DNA of 64,000 nucleotides from Pseudofulvimonas gallinarii (GCF_004343305.1 NZ_SMAF01000008.1:121358-185357); one strand, 5' to 3'. Shown: positions 30,632 through 41,685, numbered from the stretch's first letter. Notes: generated by a model not told the origin, from the letters alone. A program made the numbers and translations.

Positions 30632-31336
30632 TTACTTGGTGGCGACCGACAGGGTCGAGGTATCGACGCCGATACCCAGGCCCATCGTGCTCGACACATA
30701 CACCTTCTGCAGGTACTGGCCCTTCGCCGCCGACGGCTTGGCCTTGACCAGGTCACCAAGCAGCGAGTTGAGGTTTTCCTTCAGCGCTTCGACTTCGAAG
30801 TTCGCCTTGCCGATGGTGCTGTGGACGATGCCGCCCTTGTCGGCGCGGAAACGCACCTGGCCACCCTTGGCGTTCTTGACCGCCAACGCCACGTCCATGG
30901 TGACGGTGTTGGTCTTCGGGTTGGGCATCAGGCCGCGCGGACCCAGCAGGGTACCGAGCTTGCCGACGACGCGCATGGCGTCCGGCGTGGCGATGACGAC
31001 GCCGAAGTTCAGGTCACCGTTCTGCATCTGCTCGGCCAGGTCGTCCATGCCAACGGCCTCGGCGCCGGCGGCGCGGGCTTCCTCGGCCTTCGGGCCCTGG
31101 GCGAACACGGCGACGCGCACGGTCTTGCCGGTGCCGTTCGGCAGCACGGAAGAACCACGAACCACCTGGTCGGACTTGCGCGGGTCGATGCCCAGGCGAA
31201 CGGCCACGTCGATGGACTCGACGAACTTCACCTTGCTGTTGTCCTTGAGGATCTTCAGCGCTTCCTCGATCGGATAGGTCCGGGTCGGATCGACCAGGGA
31301 CGACATTGCCTTGAAACGCTTCGTCTGCTTTGCCAT
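30632..31336 (-). CDS. rplA: 50S ribosomal protein L1
   Basis: 234-residue L1, the mobile stalk that guides deacylated tRNA from the E site; in many bacteria it represses the rplKA mRNA. Contains [20 protein letters not shown] region, [16 protein letters not shown] and a normal two-domain length. 4 nt after rplK, so probably coupled. Confidence 0.98.
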   Translation of the reverse strand: MAKQTKRFKAMSSLVDPTRTYPIEEALKILKDNSKVKFVESIDVAVRLGIDPRKSDQVVRGSSVLPNGTGKTVRVAVFAQGPKAEEARAAGAEAVGMDDLAEQMQNGDLNFGVVIATPDAMRVVGKLGTLLGPRGLMPNPKTNTVTMDVALAVKNAKGGQVRFRADKGGIVHSTIGKANFEVEALKENLNSLLGDLVKAKPSAAKGQYLQKVYVSSTMGLGIGVDTSTLSVATK

Positions 31337-31340
31337 GGCC

Positions 31341-31769
31341 TCAGCCCTCCACCGTCAAGCCCATGCTGCGCGCGCTACCGGCAATGGTGCGCACCGCAGC
31401 GTCCAGATCAGCCGCCGTGAGATCCGGCTCCTTCGCCTTGGCGATCTCTTCGAGCTGGGCGCGCGTGACCTTGCCCACCTTCTGCGAGTTCGGCTTCGGC
31501 GAACCACTCTGGATGCCGACGGCCTTCTTCAGCAGCACGGTGGCCGGGGTGGTCTTGGTGACGAAGGTGAAGCTGCGGTCGGAGTAGACCGTGATGATCA
31601 CCGGCGTCGGCAGACCCGGCTCCAGCTTCTGCGTGGCGGCGTTGAACGCCTTGCAGAACTCCATGATGTTGACGCCGCGCTGACCCAGCGCCGGACCGAC
31701 CGGCGGGCTGGGATTGGCCTGGCCGGCCTTGATCTGCAGCTTGATGTAACCCGTGATCTTCTTTGCCAT
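31341..31769 (-). CDS. rplK: 50S ribosomal protein L11
   Basis: 142-residue GTPase-centre protein. N-terminal proline-rich domain [20 protein letters not shown] (thiostrepton-binding face) and C-terminal rRNA-binding domain ending [14 protein letters not shown]. Needed for RelA activation in other bacteria. Leader of 83 nt to nusG contains a possible L1 site. Confidence 0.98.
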   Translation of the reverse strand: MAKKITGYIKLQIKAGQANPSPPVGPALGQRGVNIMEFCKAFNAATQKLEPGLPTPVIITVYSDRSFTFVTKTTPATVLLKKAVGIQSGSPKPNSQKVGKVTRAQLEEIAKAKEPDLTAADLDAAVRTIAGSARSMGLTVEG

Positions 31770-31794
31770 TGCTTTGTGCTCCTCGGGTGCAAGC

Positions 31795-31815
31795 GCCAGC
31801 GTTCACTGGCTCCCC
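31795..31815 (-). promoter_or_regulatory. Possible L1-binding hairpin in the rplK leader
   Basis: The minus strand reads GGGGAGCCAGTGAACGCTGG..., with GCCAG/CTGGC stem just after GGGGA and about 25 nt before rplK. It recalls the GGGAG-stem arrangement of L1 target sites in 23S rRNA and L11 leaders. Based on resemblance only. Confidence 0.35.
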
Positions 31816-31852
31816 GTCGGTTTACATTCGGGACCTCGCGGCCCCGGACTTG

Positions 31853-32413
31853 TCAGGCCTTCTCGACCTGTGCGAACTCGAGTTCGACCGGTGTTGAACG
31901 CCCGAAAATCAGGACGGCCACCCGCAGGCGGCTCTTGTCGTAGTTGACTTCCTCAACCACGCCGTTGAAGTCGTTGAACGGCCCGTCGATGACGCGGACC
32001 ATTTCGCCCGGCTCGAACAGCACCTTCGGCTTGGGCTTGTCGGTGCCTTCCTTGACGCGACGCAGGATGTTGTCGGCCTCCCGGTCGCTGATCGGGACGG
32101 GACGGTCGGCGGTACCACCGATGAAGCCCATCACCTTCGGCGTTTCCTTGACCAGGTGCCAGCTCTCGTCGTCGATGCGCTTGGCGTTGCCGTCCTCGTG
32201 GGTCTCGATCTGGACCAGCACGTAGCCGGGGAAGAACTTGCGCTCGCTCTTGCGCTTCTGGCCGCCACGCATCTCGACCACTTCCTCGGTCGGGACCAGC
32301 ACTTCGCCGAAGCGGTCTTCCATGCCATTGCGGACGATGCGGTCGCGCAGGGCCTGCGCCACCGACTTCTCGAAGCCCGAATAGGCATGTACGACGTACC
32401 AGCGCTTGGCCAT
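31853..32413 (-). CDS. nusG: Transcription termination/antitermination protein NusG
   Basis: 186-residue RNA polymerase elongation factor. NGN domain from [20 protein letters not shown] and a C-terminal KOW domain with [20 protein letters not shown], which contacts Rho or S10. Start at 32413; the frame is open upstream to 32644, but that section is shadow of secE. Two nt after secE, as is usual. Confidence 0.98.
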   Translation of the reverse strand: MAKRWYVVHAYSGFEKSVAQALRDRIVRNGMEDRFGEVLVPTEEVVEMRGGQKRKSERKFFPGYVLVQIETHEDGNAKRIDDESWHLVKETPKVMGFIGGTADRPVPISDREADNILRRVKEGTDKPKPKVLFEPGEMVRVIDGPFNDFNGVVEEVNYDKSRLRVAVLIFGRSTPVELEFAQVEKA

Positions 32414-32415
32414 GC

Positions 32416-32796
32416 TCAGACTCCCACCAGCCCGCGGACGATCCAGGCCAGCAGCATGTCGATCAGCCACAGCAGGATGGAGATGATCACCACGACGATC
32501 ATGACCATGATCGTCGTCTGCACCGTCTCCTGGCGCGACGGCCAGGCAACCTTGCGCAGCTCGAACCGCGTCTCGCTGAAGAACCCGACCAGCGCGCGAC
32601 CCGGACCGGTGAACGCGGCGATGACGCCGGCGGCCACCAGGCACACGACCAGGCCCGCGAAGCGGATGGCGAAGTGCCCCGTCTCGGCGAACCAGTAATA
32701 ACCAACCACGCCCGCCACGAGGATCAGCAGGGCAGCCAGCAGCTTGACCGTATCCACCGACGAACCGGTGCTTTGTTGTTCAACCTTGCCGTTCAT
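32416..32796 (-). CDS. secE: Preprotein translocase subunit SecE
   Basis: 126-residue membrane protein with three predicted transmembrane helices (about 17-36, 42-63 and 93-117) as in other gammaproteobacteria; the conserved amphipathic segment [20 protein letters not shown] precedes the last helix and clamps SecY. Partner secY is at 5685-7049. No strong Shine-Dalgarno at the start, but length agrees with the family. Confidence 0.96.
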   Translation of the reverse strand: MNGKVEQQSTGSSVDTVKLLAALLILVAGVVGYYWFAETGHFAIRFAGLVVCLVAAGVIAAFTGPGRALVGFFSETRFELRKVAWPSRQETVQTTIMVMIVVVIISILLWLIDMLLAWIVRGLVGV

Positions 32797-32911
32797 GCTT
32801 GAGTGGACGGAGGCAGGCGCGGCTCGGACCGGTTACGGGGCGCCGCCTTTCGGGCGACGTCATCCTGGAATCGTCGAACCTGCTGCTCGCCGTCGTCTGT
32901 CCTTGTGTCAG

Positions 32912-32987
<76 letters not shown>

Positions 32988-33085
32988 ACGTTGTCCTCAA
33001 ACGCATTCGGCGAGCCCTTGCGGACCCGCCTTAGCTTTCACTGTCCGGACCGGCAGGCGCCAGTCCGGACCACCGCATGCAGCGG

Positions 33086-34276
<1,191 letters not shown>

Positions 34277-34352
34277 GGCGGTACCTGTTCTAGGCTCTCG
34301 ATGTCGGGTGGAGGCGGATGGCGCCGGACGCGTCACCCGAGGTGATTGAAAG

Positions 34353-34428
<76 letters not shown>

Positions 34429-34458
34429 AAATTTTGTTTCCGCGGCTGGAGCGTCCCA

Positions 34459-34532
<74 letters not shown>

Positions 34533-34548
34533 TCGACGGGCAAACTCC

Positions 34549-34634
34549 TGGTGGAGGGAGGTGGATTCGAACCACCGAAGGCGTAAGCCAGCAGATTTAC
34601 AGTCTGCCCCCGTTGGCCGCTTGGGTATCCCTCC
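34549..34634 (-). tRNA. trnY: tRNA-Tyr (anticodon GTA)
   Basis: 86-nt class II tRNA with encoded CCA. Acceptor GGAGGGA/TCCCTCC, anticodon arm GCAGA-CTGTAAA-TCTGC, long variable arm, T arm GGTGG-TTCGAAT-CCACC. First gene of the tRNA-tuf operon. Confidence 0.98.
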
Positions 34635-34647
34635 TTGGGAGCCGCGC

Positions 34648-34677
34648 ATTGTCCCCGCAAGCCCGTGGCCGTGTCAA
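34648..34677 (-). promoter_or_regulatory. Predicted promoter of the tRNA-Tyr/Gly/Thr-tuf operon
   Basis: Perfect TTGACA (34672-34677), 18-nt spacer, GACAAT (34648-34653), then a GC-rich discriminator GCGCGG. Such discriminators make promoters sensitive to ppGpp in E. coli, so stringent control is plausible. About 6 nt of leader precede the mature tRNA-Tyr. Confidence 0.75.
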
Positions 34678-34784
34678 CGGGCTGATGTGGGGAATTTTCA
34701 TCGTCCCGTCACGGCTGGCCGAACCTCGCCCTGATTGGCGATAATCCGCGGCCCTTCACGCGCCCTGCGCGCAGCCGAGACTCC

Positions 34785-37700
34785 ATGTCGCCAACCGCAC
34801 CCGTCACGATCCGCTGGGGCAGGGCCCAGGCCGCGCCCGTCGCGCCGGACGAAGGGCTGTGCTGGCCGGACCTGGACCCGGAACACAATCCGGCCGAGTG
34901 GCCGGAACTGTTGCGTCGCCTTGCCGCCTTCGACGGGCCCGTGCTGCTGCTTCGAAACGGCATCGTGCTGCCGGAGACCGCGGCCGGCCAGTTGCACGCG
35001 GCCGCCTGCAGCCTGGGCAGCGGCGTCATTGTCGGCGCGCTGGACAATCTTGTTGCAACCCTGAGTCCGCTGCCGCCGGGGGCGACGATCCCGGCGCCGC
35101 TGGACGCAGCCGCGCTGGCGCGCACCTGCGGCTGGCTGGGTCGGGGGCAACTGGTTGATTCGAAAGATATTCCACTGGGTGCAGCGGTATGGATGCCGGG
35201 CGCCGCCGCGTCCCTGCTGGCGGCCGGCTGGCCGGCTCGCGACGACCCCCTTCCGGCCCGCGTCGCCTGCCGCGTGCTGGACAGGATACTCGCGGTCGAT
35301 CCGGCCCGGCCGCTGCCCTCGCCGCCGGCATGGCAGCGCAATACCGTGCCGCCACCAGGTTCGGCACTGGATTCGCTGCGGGCGCGCTGGCCGCACAGCC
35401 GCGACCTCCGCGGCGACCCGCTCACAGGCGAACTGCAGGCGCCCGTCCCGGCCGCCGTGCCGTTCCCGGGCCAGGACGCGCTGCCGGTGGTCCTGCACAT
35501 CTGCCACGGCTGGGGTGGCGGCAGCGCCCGCTTCATCCATGACCTCGCCCGGGCCGACGGCGAGCGGATCCACCTGCTGCTGACCAGCCACGGCGACACC
35601 GGCCGGCGTCGCTTCGGCGAGTGGCTGGAGCTGCGCAGCGCGGCATCGCCGGAACTGCAGTTGGCCCGCTTTCCCCTGCCGGCGGTGATCAGCGATACCG
35701 GCAACGGCAATGCCGGCTACCTCCGGATTCTCGACGAGGTCCGCAGTTGCTGGCAGGTCGATGCCGTCATGGTGTCGTCGCTGATCGGTCACGACCTGGC
35801 CGCGCTGTCCACCGGCCTGCCCACGCTGGTCGTTGGCCACGACTACTACCCGCTGTGGCCGGAACTGCACTGCGACTTCGGCGAACCCGGCCGCCGCTTC
35901 GATCGCGACGACCTCGAGCGCTCGCTGGCACGGCGCGCACCGACGCTGTTCGGCAACCGCGACGCCGACCATTGGTGGCAGCTCCGCGAGGACTTCATCG
36001 CCGCGCTGCTGGCGCAACGTCCGCGCATGGTCACGCCGACCGCGCAGGTTCGCGACAACTGGCTGCGCATGGCACCCGCCCTCTCCGCCCTGGACTGGAA
36101 CGTCGTCGGCCATGGCCTGGCGCCGTGGCCCGCGGCGGTCGCCACGCCTTCGCCGCGCCCGGCCGGTCGCCCGTTGCGCGTGTTCGTTCCAGGCCGGATC
36201 GACGGTGGCAAGGGCCTGTCCCTGCTGGATCCCTTGAGCCGCGCCCTGCCGGCAGGCTGCGAACTGGTCCTGGTCGGCGCCGGCACGGCCGCGGCGCAGC
36301 TGCATGGGCGCAACCGTGTGCATATCCTCGGCGACTACGCGCGCGAATCGCTTCCCGCCCTGGTCGCGGGCCTGGCGCCCGATCTGGCGCTGCTGCCGGC
36401 GACGGTCGCGGAAACCTTCGGCTATGTCCTGAGCGAGTTGCAGAGCCTGCGCATCCCTGTGCTGGCCACCGCCATCGGCGCCTATGCCGAGCGCATCGCC
36501 GACGGCCGCGATGGACTGCTGGTGGAACCCGACGCCGGCGCGATTGCCGCCCGCCTCGCCGCGCTGGCCGCCGACCGCGCGCCGCTGGACGCGGTCCGCG
36601 CGCACCTGGCTTCGCATGCACCGCGAGACACGGCGATGATGGCTGCCGACTACCGTCGCCTGCTTGCGGTCCCCGAGGTGCGCAGCGTTTCCGCACCCCG
36701 AACCGCCAGCGAAGCCGACCCCGTCGCCACCGCCGCCGGCGCACTCTACCGGCGCGCGCTGGAGGCGGAACTGGCCATCGCGAAACTGCTGGCCACGCAG
36801 GCCGAGCAGGAAGCCGAACTGGCGCGACGCGCCGACTGGGGCTTCGGCCTGGAACGCCAGAACAGGACGCTGGCCACGCATCTGGAACGCGAGCGCAAGG
36901 AACGCGAGGCGCTGGACCACTGGATCCCGGAGCTGCAGCGGGAAATCGCCGAACTGCAGCGCGATCGGCAGATCCTCCAGGGCCGCTCCGACGAGCTGGA
37001 GCGCGTCCATCGCAGTCGTTCGTGGCAGCTGATGGGGCCGGCGCGCCGGCTGGTGCGGGCGCTGCGCTCGACGCGCGCGCGCGCGGCCTTCAACCTCAAG
37101 CGCCTCGCCAACATGCTCAAGCGCCTGCGATTGAGCCTGTCCACGCGCGGATTCAGCGGCACCCTTCGCCACCTGTGGCAGCGCCGCCGTGGCGCCGGCA
37201 CGGGGCCGATGGCCCTGCTGCCCGTGGTGGCGCCGGAAAGCCGGCAGCCGCCGGCCCGCCTGCCGACCTCGGACACGCCCGCCGTCTCCATCATCATCCC
37301 GATCCACGGCAAGCTGCCCTACACCTGCGCCTGTCTGGCCGCCCTGGCCGAACATGCCGGCCCCACGCCGTTCGAGGTGATCGTCGTCGATGACGCTTCG
37401 CCGGACGGGAGCGCCGACGTCCTCGCAGGCGTCGCCGGCCTGCGCCTACTGCGCAACGAACGCAACCTCGGCTTCGTCGGCAGCTGCAATGCCGGCGCGG
37501 CGGCGGCGCGTGGCCGCTGGCTGGTGTTCCTCAACAACGACGCCATGGTCACAGCCGGCTGGCTGGAAGCGCTGCTGGCCACCTTCGAACAGTTCGACGG
37601 CACCGGCCTGGTCGGCGCTCGGCTGGTCTATCCCGATGGCCGGCTGCAGGAATCCGGCGGACTCGTCTTCAGCGACGGATCGGGCTGGAATTACGGCCGC

Positions 37701-39161
37701 TTCGCCGATCCTGCCGATCCGCGCCTGGCCTGGGCGCGCGAGACGGACTACTGCTCGGGTGCCGCGATCGTCATCGAACGCGAGCTGTTCCGGCGCCTGG
37801 GCAGTTTCGACGAGCGCTATGCGCCCGCGTACTACGAGGACACCGACCTGGCGTTCAAGGTCCGCGAAGCCGGTCTGAAGGTCGTGGTGCAGCCCACGGC
37901 CACGGTGATCCACCATGAAGGCATCACCAGCGGCACCGACACCGCCGGCAGCGGGATGAAACGGTTCCAGGTTGTGAACCAGGAAAAGTTCCTGGCGCGC
38001 TGGCAGGACGTCCTGCGCCGGCAGCCCGCAGCCGGGACGCCGGTCGACGCACTGGTGCGCCGTCGGCCGAACGGCTGCGTGCTGGTGATCGACGCCACCA
38101 CACCGGAGCCCGACCAGGATTCCGGCTCGGTGCGCCTGACCCATACACTGCGCCTGCTGCGCGAATCCGGGCGCCACGTCTATTTCTTCGCCGACAACCG
38201 CGCCTACGTTCCGCGCTATACCGAGCGCCTGCAGGCCCTGGGCATCGAGGTGCTGCACGGGGCCTGGCTGGGCGATCCGGTCACCTGGCTGCGCGACAAC
38301 GGGCCCGCGCTGGACGCGGTCCTGGTCTGTCGCCATTACATCGCCAGCCACTACCTGCCGCTGGTCCGCCAGTACGCGCCGCGCGCGCGCTTCATCTTCG
38401 ACACCGTCGACCTACACTACCTGCGCGAGCAGCGCGCGGCCGAGCTGACCGGCAGCGAGGAGCTCGCCCGCCAGGCCGCCAAGACGCGCCAGCAGGAACT
38501 CGCGCTGATCCGCGCCAGCGACGTCACGCTGGTCGTCAGCCCGGCGGAAAAGGCCCTGCTCGCCACCGACGCGCCCGGTTCGCGCGTGGACATCCTGTCC
38601 AACGTGCATCCGGTACACGGCTGCCGACGCGGTTTCGGCGATCGTGCCGACCTGCTGTTCGTCGGCGGATTCCAGCATCCACCCAACATCGACGCGATCA
38701 CCTGGTTCGTGCGCGAGGTCTTCCCGGCCATCCACGCCAGCCGCCCGGACATCCGGGTCCATGTCATCGGCAGCAAGATGCCGCCGGCGGTCGCGGCGCT
38801 GGCGGGGCCCGGCGTCTGTGTCCACGGGCACGTCGCCGACCTGGAACCCTACCTCGACGGCTGCCGCATCGCGCTGGCACCTCTTCGCTATGGCGCCGGT
38901 GTCAAGGGCAAGCTCAACATGAGCATGAGCTACGGCCAGCCGGCCGTGGCGACATCCATCGCGGTGGAAGGCATGCACCTGGAATCCGGCAAGGAAGTCC
39001 TGGTCGCCGACGATCCGGCCGGATTCGCCGACGCCGTCTTGCGCCTGTACGGCGACGAGGCCCTGTGGAACCGTCTGTCGGCCGAAGGCCTGGCGAACGT
39101 CCGCCGCCACTTCTCGTTCGACACGGCGCGCGACGCCATCGCGCGGATCTTCGACGCCTGA
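34785..39161 (+). CDS. Very large multi-module glycosyltransferase (GT4-like, coiled coil, GT2, GT4-like)
   Basis: 1458-residue protein, apparently soluble: no signal peptide or transmembrane helix. Residues 1-230 are not recognised. About 235-620 is a GT-B/GT4-like module (ICHGWGGGSARFIHDLA; VPGRIDGGKG; LLPATVAETFGYVLSELQSL). About 657-745 is a charged coiled coil. About 830-1080 is a GT-A/GT2 module with VSIIIPIHGK, VVDDASPDGS, LNNDA (DxD-like) and YYEDTDLAFKVRE. About 1099-1458 is a second GT4-like module (LLFVGGFQHPPNIDA; LAPLRYGAGVKGK). Probably builds a surface polysaccharide, adding several sugars or acting as length-controlled polymerase; substrate unknown. It stands alone, divergent from the tRNA operon. 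Confidence 0.85.
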   Translation: MSPTAPVTIRWGRAQAAPVAPDEGLCWPDLDPEHNPAEWPELLRRLAAFDGPVLLLRNGIVLPETAAGQLHAAACSLGSGVIVGALDNLVATLSPLPPGATIPAPLDAAALARTCGWLGRGQLVDSKDIPLGAAVWMPGAAASLLAAGWPARDDPLPARVACRVLDRILAVDPARPLPSPPAWQRNTVPPPGSALDSLRARWPHSRDLRGDPLTGELQAPVPAAVPFPGQDALPVVLHICHGWGGGSARFIHDLARADGERIHLLLTSHGDTGRRRFGEWLELRSAASPELQLARFPLPAVISDTGNGNAGYLRILDEVRSCWQVDAVMVSSLIGHDLAALSTGLPTLVVGHDYYPLWPELHCDFGEPGRRFDRDDLERSLARRAPTLFGNRDADHWWQLREDFIAALLAQRPRMVTPTAQVRDNWLRMAPALSALDWNVVGHGLAPWPAAVATPSPRPAGRPLRVFVPGRIDGGKGLSLLDPLSRALPAGCELVLVGAGTAAAQLHGRNRVHILGDYARESLPALVAGLAPDLALLPATVAETFGYVLSELQSLRIPVLATAIGAYAERIADGRDGLLVEPDAGAIAARLAALAADRAPLDAVRAHLASHAPRDTAMMAADYRRLLAVPEVRSVSAPRTASEADPVATAAGALYRRALEAELAIAKLLATQAEQEAELARRADWGFGLERQNRTLATHLERERKEREALDHWIPELQREIAELQRDRQILQGRSDELERVHRSRSWQLMGPARRLVRALRSTRARAAFNLKRLANMLKRLRLSLSTRGFSGTLRHLWQRRRGAGTGPMALLPVVAPESRQPPARLPTSDTPAVSIIIPIHGKLPYTCACLAALAEHAGPTPFEVIVVDDASPDGSADVLAGVAGLRLLRNERNLGFVGSCNAGAAAARGRWLVFLNNDAMVTAGWLEALLATFEQFDGTGLVGARLVYPDGRLQESGGLVFSDGSGWNYGRFADPADPRLAWARETDYCSGAAIVIERELFRRLGSFDERYAPAYYEDTDLAFKVREAGLKVVVQPTATVIHHEGITSGTDTAGSGMKRFQVVNQEKFLARWQDVLRRQPAAGTPVDALVRRRPNGCVLVIDATTPEPDQDSGSVRLTHTLRLLRESGRHVYFFADNRAYVPRYTERLQALGIEVLHGAWLGDPVTWLRDNGPALDAVLVCRHYIASHYLPLVRQYAPRARFIFDTVDLHYLREQRAAELTGSEELARQAAKTRQQELALIRASDVTLVVSPAEKALLATDAPGSRVDILSNVHPVHGCRRGFGDRADLLFVGGFQHPPNIDAITWFVREVFPAIHASRPDIRVHVIGSKMPPAVAALAGPGVCVHGHVADLEPYLDGCRIALAPLRYGAGVKGKLNMSMSYGQPAVATSIAVEGMHLESGKEVLVADDPAGFADAVLRLYGDEALWNRLSAEGLANVRRHFSFDTARDAIARIFDA

Positions 39162-39183
39162 GCCACGACACGGCGGCGCCGGT

Positions 39184-39282
39184 TCAACGCCGCATGGGCG
39201 GTCGCGGGCCCAGCAGTCGCAGGACCAGGCCGGTCAGCAGGCATCCGCCCAGATACAGCCCCAGGAACACGCCGCCGCTCAT
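39184..39282 (-). CDS. Candidate 32-residue single-span membrane microprotein
   Basis: Reads MSGGVFLGLYLGGCLLTGLV followed by LRLLGPRPPMRR. One hydrophobic helix (about 4-24) and a basic C-terminus, so N-out/C-in by the positive-inside rule. Its ATG overlaps the stop of the 18-codon ORF at 39279-39335 (ATGA), which has a good ribosome-binding site, so coupled translation is possible. I recognise no family. It fills most of the 369-nt gap between the glycosyltransferase and pmbA; it may be a chance ORF. Confidence 0.35.
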   Translation of the reverse strand: MSGGVFLGLYLGGCLLTGLVLRLLGPRPPMRR

Positions 39283-39335
39283 GACGGCGACATCGTGTCG
39301 GCGATGCGCAGGCGGGCACGGATGGGATCGGGCAT
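39279..39335 (-). CDS. Candidate 18-codon leader peptide upstream of the microprotein
   Basis: Reads MPDPIRARLRIADTMSPS. GAGGAG sits 6 nt before the ATG, one of the better ribosome-binding sites in this stretch, and its stop overlaps the next ATG by 4 nt. The AT-rich patch CTCAAATAAATCAAGAT about 70 nt upstream could hold a promoter. No known homologue; low confidence as a gene. Confidence 0.3.
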   Translation of the reverse strand: MPDPIRARLRIADTMSPS

Positions 39336-39530
39336 GGCAGTCTCCTCGTAGGAATGGGGCCAATGCCTGCCTGGGTCGGGTGGGTCCTGGACTTGCCCGG
39401 ATCTTGATTTATTTGAGAACGGTTCGCAACAACAGGCCTGTCCGGCGGCTGGAAGAGACCGCCATGCGTGGCCACCGCGCCCGCCCTGCATCGGCGCGCA
39501 CGGCTATAGGAGCGGTCGCTCGATGCCGGC

Positions 39531-40895
39531 TCAGCCGCCGGCGACCGTCATCCGCCCGATCAGGATGGAACCCGTGAGGATGTGCGAACGAGGGTCGACA
39601 TCGCTGCCGATGGCGACGATCCGCCGATACATGTCGCGCAGGTTGCCGGCGATGGTGATCTCCTCGACCGGATAGGCGATCACGCCGTTCTCGACCCAGA
39701 AACCGGCCGCGCCGCGCGAATAGTCGCCGGTGACGGTGTTGACGCCCTGCCCCATCAGCTCGGTCACCAGCAGGCCGGTCCCGAGGCGATCGAGCATGCG
39801 CTCGAAATCGCCACCCGGCTCGCGCGCGGTGACGACCAGGTTGTGGATGCCGCCGGCATTGGCGGTGCTTTCCATGCCCAGCTTGCGCGCCGAGTAGCTG
39901 CCGAGGACGTAACGCTGCAGTACGCCGTCGCGGACCAGATCGGAATCGGCGGTGGCAATGCCATCGCCATCGAAAGTGGCGGAGGCGTGGCCGCGCAGCA
40001 GGAAGGGCCGCTCGACGATGTCGATGCCGTCGGCGAACACCGGCTTGCCGAGGTGGTCAAGCAGGAACGAGGCCTTGCGGTAAAGCGCACCGCCACTGAC
40101 GGCGCCGACGAAATGGCCGATGAGGCCGCGCGCCAGCTCCGGGGCGAACATCACCGGGCAACTGCGGGTCGTCAGCGCGCGCGCCCCCAGTCGGGCCACG
40201 GTGCGTTCGGCTGCGCGGCGGCCGATCACCGCCGGATCGGTGAGGTCATCTCGGGCACGCGTGCTGTCGTACCAGTAATCGCGCTGCATGCCGGCGTCAT
40301 CGCCGGCGACAAGCACGCAGGACACGCTGTGCCGGGTCGTGCGTTCGGGCCCGATGAAGCCGTGGCTGTTGGCGTACACGCCCAGGCTTTCGCCGGTCTG
40401 CACGCTGGCGCCGTCGGAGTTGCTGATGCGCGGATCGACCCCCATACCGGCGGCCTCGCAGGCGCGGGCAAGCTCGACGGCATGCCCGGCGTCCAGCGGC
40501 CAGGGATGCCAGAGGTCGAGGTCGGGAAACTCCCGCGCCATGCGTGCCGGATCGCCCAGCCCCGCAGCCGGGTCCGGCTCGGTGAAGCGGGCGATGGCGC
40601 AGGCCTGTTCGATGCTGGTTTCCACCGACTTCGGATCAAGGTCGGCGGTGCTGGCACTGCCCTTGCGCTGGCCGAAGTAGACGGTGATGCCGACGCCACG
40701 GTCGCGCTGGTGCTCGATGGTTTCCACCTCGCCCAGGCGCACGGTGGTGCTCAGCCCGCGATCGGAGCTGATCGACACCTCGGCCTGCGATGCACCATGG
40801 CGCGCGCAGCGGCGCAGGATGTCATCGGCCAGCTCCACCAGCCGATCGAGTTCTTCGCGGCGGGAATCGTCCGCCTTCACGTTGACCTGGTTCAT
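39531..40895 (-). CDS. pmbA: Metalloprotease subunit PmbA/TldE
   Basis: 454-residue TldE/PmbA, which pairs with TldD to form a zinc metalloprotease that matures microcins and trims unfolded peptides. TldE is the subunit without the metal motif; none is seen here. Conserved regions include EVSISSDRGLSTTVRLGEVE, NSDGASV, YKASFLLD-like (YRKASFLLDHLGKPVF) and NAGGIHNLVV, GVNTVTGDYSRGAAGFWVEN and the C-terminal GSDVDPRSHILTGSILIGRM. Start at 40895 (MNQVNVKADD) gives normal length. tldD is not in the window. In E. coli it is adjacent to yjgA; here three signalling genes lie between. Confidence 0.95.
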   Translation of the reverse strand: MNQVNVKADDSRREELDRLVELADDILRRCARHGASQAEVSISSDRGLSTTVRLGEVETIEHQRDRGVGITVYFGQRKGSASTADLDPKSVETSIEQACAIARFTEPDPAAGLGDPARMAREFPDLDLWHPWPLDAGHAVELARACEAAGMGVDPRISNSDGASVQTGESLGVYANSHGFIGPERTTRHSVSCVLVAGDDAGMQRDYWYDSTRARDDLTDPAVIGRRAAERTVARLGARALTTRSCPVMFAPELARGLIGHFVGAVSGGALYRKASFLLDHLGKPVFADGIDIVERPFLLRGHASATFDGDGIATADSDLVRDGVLQRYVLGSYSARKLGMESTANAGGIHNLVVTAREPGGDFERMLDRLGTGLLVTELMGQGVNTVTGDYSRGAAGFWVENGVIAYPVEEITIAGNLRDMYRRIVAIGSDVDPRSHILTGSILIGRMTVAGG

Positions 40896-41016
40896 GGCGA
40901 CATTGTCCCACAGACGCCGAGGCCCGCTTCGTGAAGCATTGCCGACGGGAGTTCGCCCGGACGCGCCCGGCGGCGCACAGGCGCGCCATCCAGCCGTTGC
41001 CACCGGGCGGTGGCGC

Positions 41017-41685
41017 TCAGCGCGCAGCGGGGCTGACCAGCCCCAGCCGGCTCGCGGCCAGCGTGGCTTCGGCGCGACTGCCGACCCGCAGCTTGCGGTA
41101 GATCTCCTTCACGTAGCCGGCGCAGGTATGGCGGGACAGGCCCAGCGCCTCGGCGGCCTCCACGACAGTGAAGCCCTTGCCGATCAGGCGCAGCACATCG
41201 GTCTCGCGCGGCGTCAGGGCCGCACCTTCGCACTCCAGTGATTGCGGCACTTCGACCGGCGGCGTGGAAAAATGGCGCAGCAGGCGACGGGCGATGCTCG
41301 GCGACAGCGGCGGCTGGCCACTGACGATGCCGCGCAGCAGTTCCACCAGGTCCTCGAGCGCGAGGTCCTTGAGCACGTAACCCTGGGCGCCGGCACTCAA
41401 TGCCGGGAACAGGTGCGCATCATCGTCGAACACGGTCGCGACCACGCAGAGCGTGGGCGCCGAAGCCTCCCGCAGCTCGGCGATGTAGCTGATACCCGAT
41501 CCGTCCGGAAGCCCCAGGTCGACCAGCGCCAGGTCGGGCGGCGCCGGAACGGTGCCGAGGGCGCCGGCAAGATCCGCGAACACCTCCACTTCCGCGCCCG
41601 GGAAAGCCCGCGCGGCAGCGCGCGCCAGCCACTCCCGGCTGGCCGGAAGATCGTCGACGACCACAATGCGCTGGACGGTTGTCAC
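41017..41685 (-). CDS. LuxR/NarL-type response regulator
   Basis: 222 residues. Receiver domain about 5-120 with acidic D11/D12, phospho-acceptor D56 (LALVDLGLP), T84 and K106 (GYVLKDL); C-terminal LuxR helix-turn-helix about 155-210 (LTPRETDVLRLIGKGFTVVE, GLSRHTCAGYVKEIYRKLRV). All phosphotransfer residues are present. The start overlaps the histidine kinase stop by 4 nt, so the pair is a cognate two-component system; targets unknown. 121 nt separate it from the pmbA start. Confidence 0.92.
   Translation of the reverse strand: MTTVQRIVVVDDLPASREWLARAAARAFPGAEVEVFADLAGALGTVPAPPDLALVDLGLPDGSGISYIAELREASAPTLCVVATVFDDDAHLFPALSAGAQGYVLKDLALEDLVELLRGIVSGQPPLSPSIARRLLRHFSTPPVEVPQSLECEGAALTPRETDVLRLIGKGFTVVEAAEALGLSRHTCAGYVKEIYRKLRVGSRAEATLAASRLGLVSPAAR

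Noticed and set aside
33040..33085. GTCCGGAC repeated, able to form an 8-bp stem after the second tuf
   Set aside because: No T run, and each copy is a palindrome by itself; not enough to call a terminator, and the tRNA-Trp is expected to be cotranscribed.
39417..39425. GAACGGTTC palindrome, similar to a Gram-positive SOS box
   Set aside because: The lineage uses TTAG-N6-TACTA, as seen at lexA; a 9-bp palindrome with a central base is expected by chance and there is no obvious SOS gene next to it.
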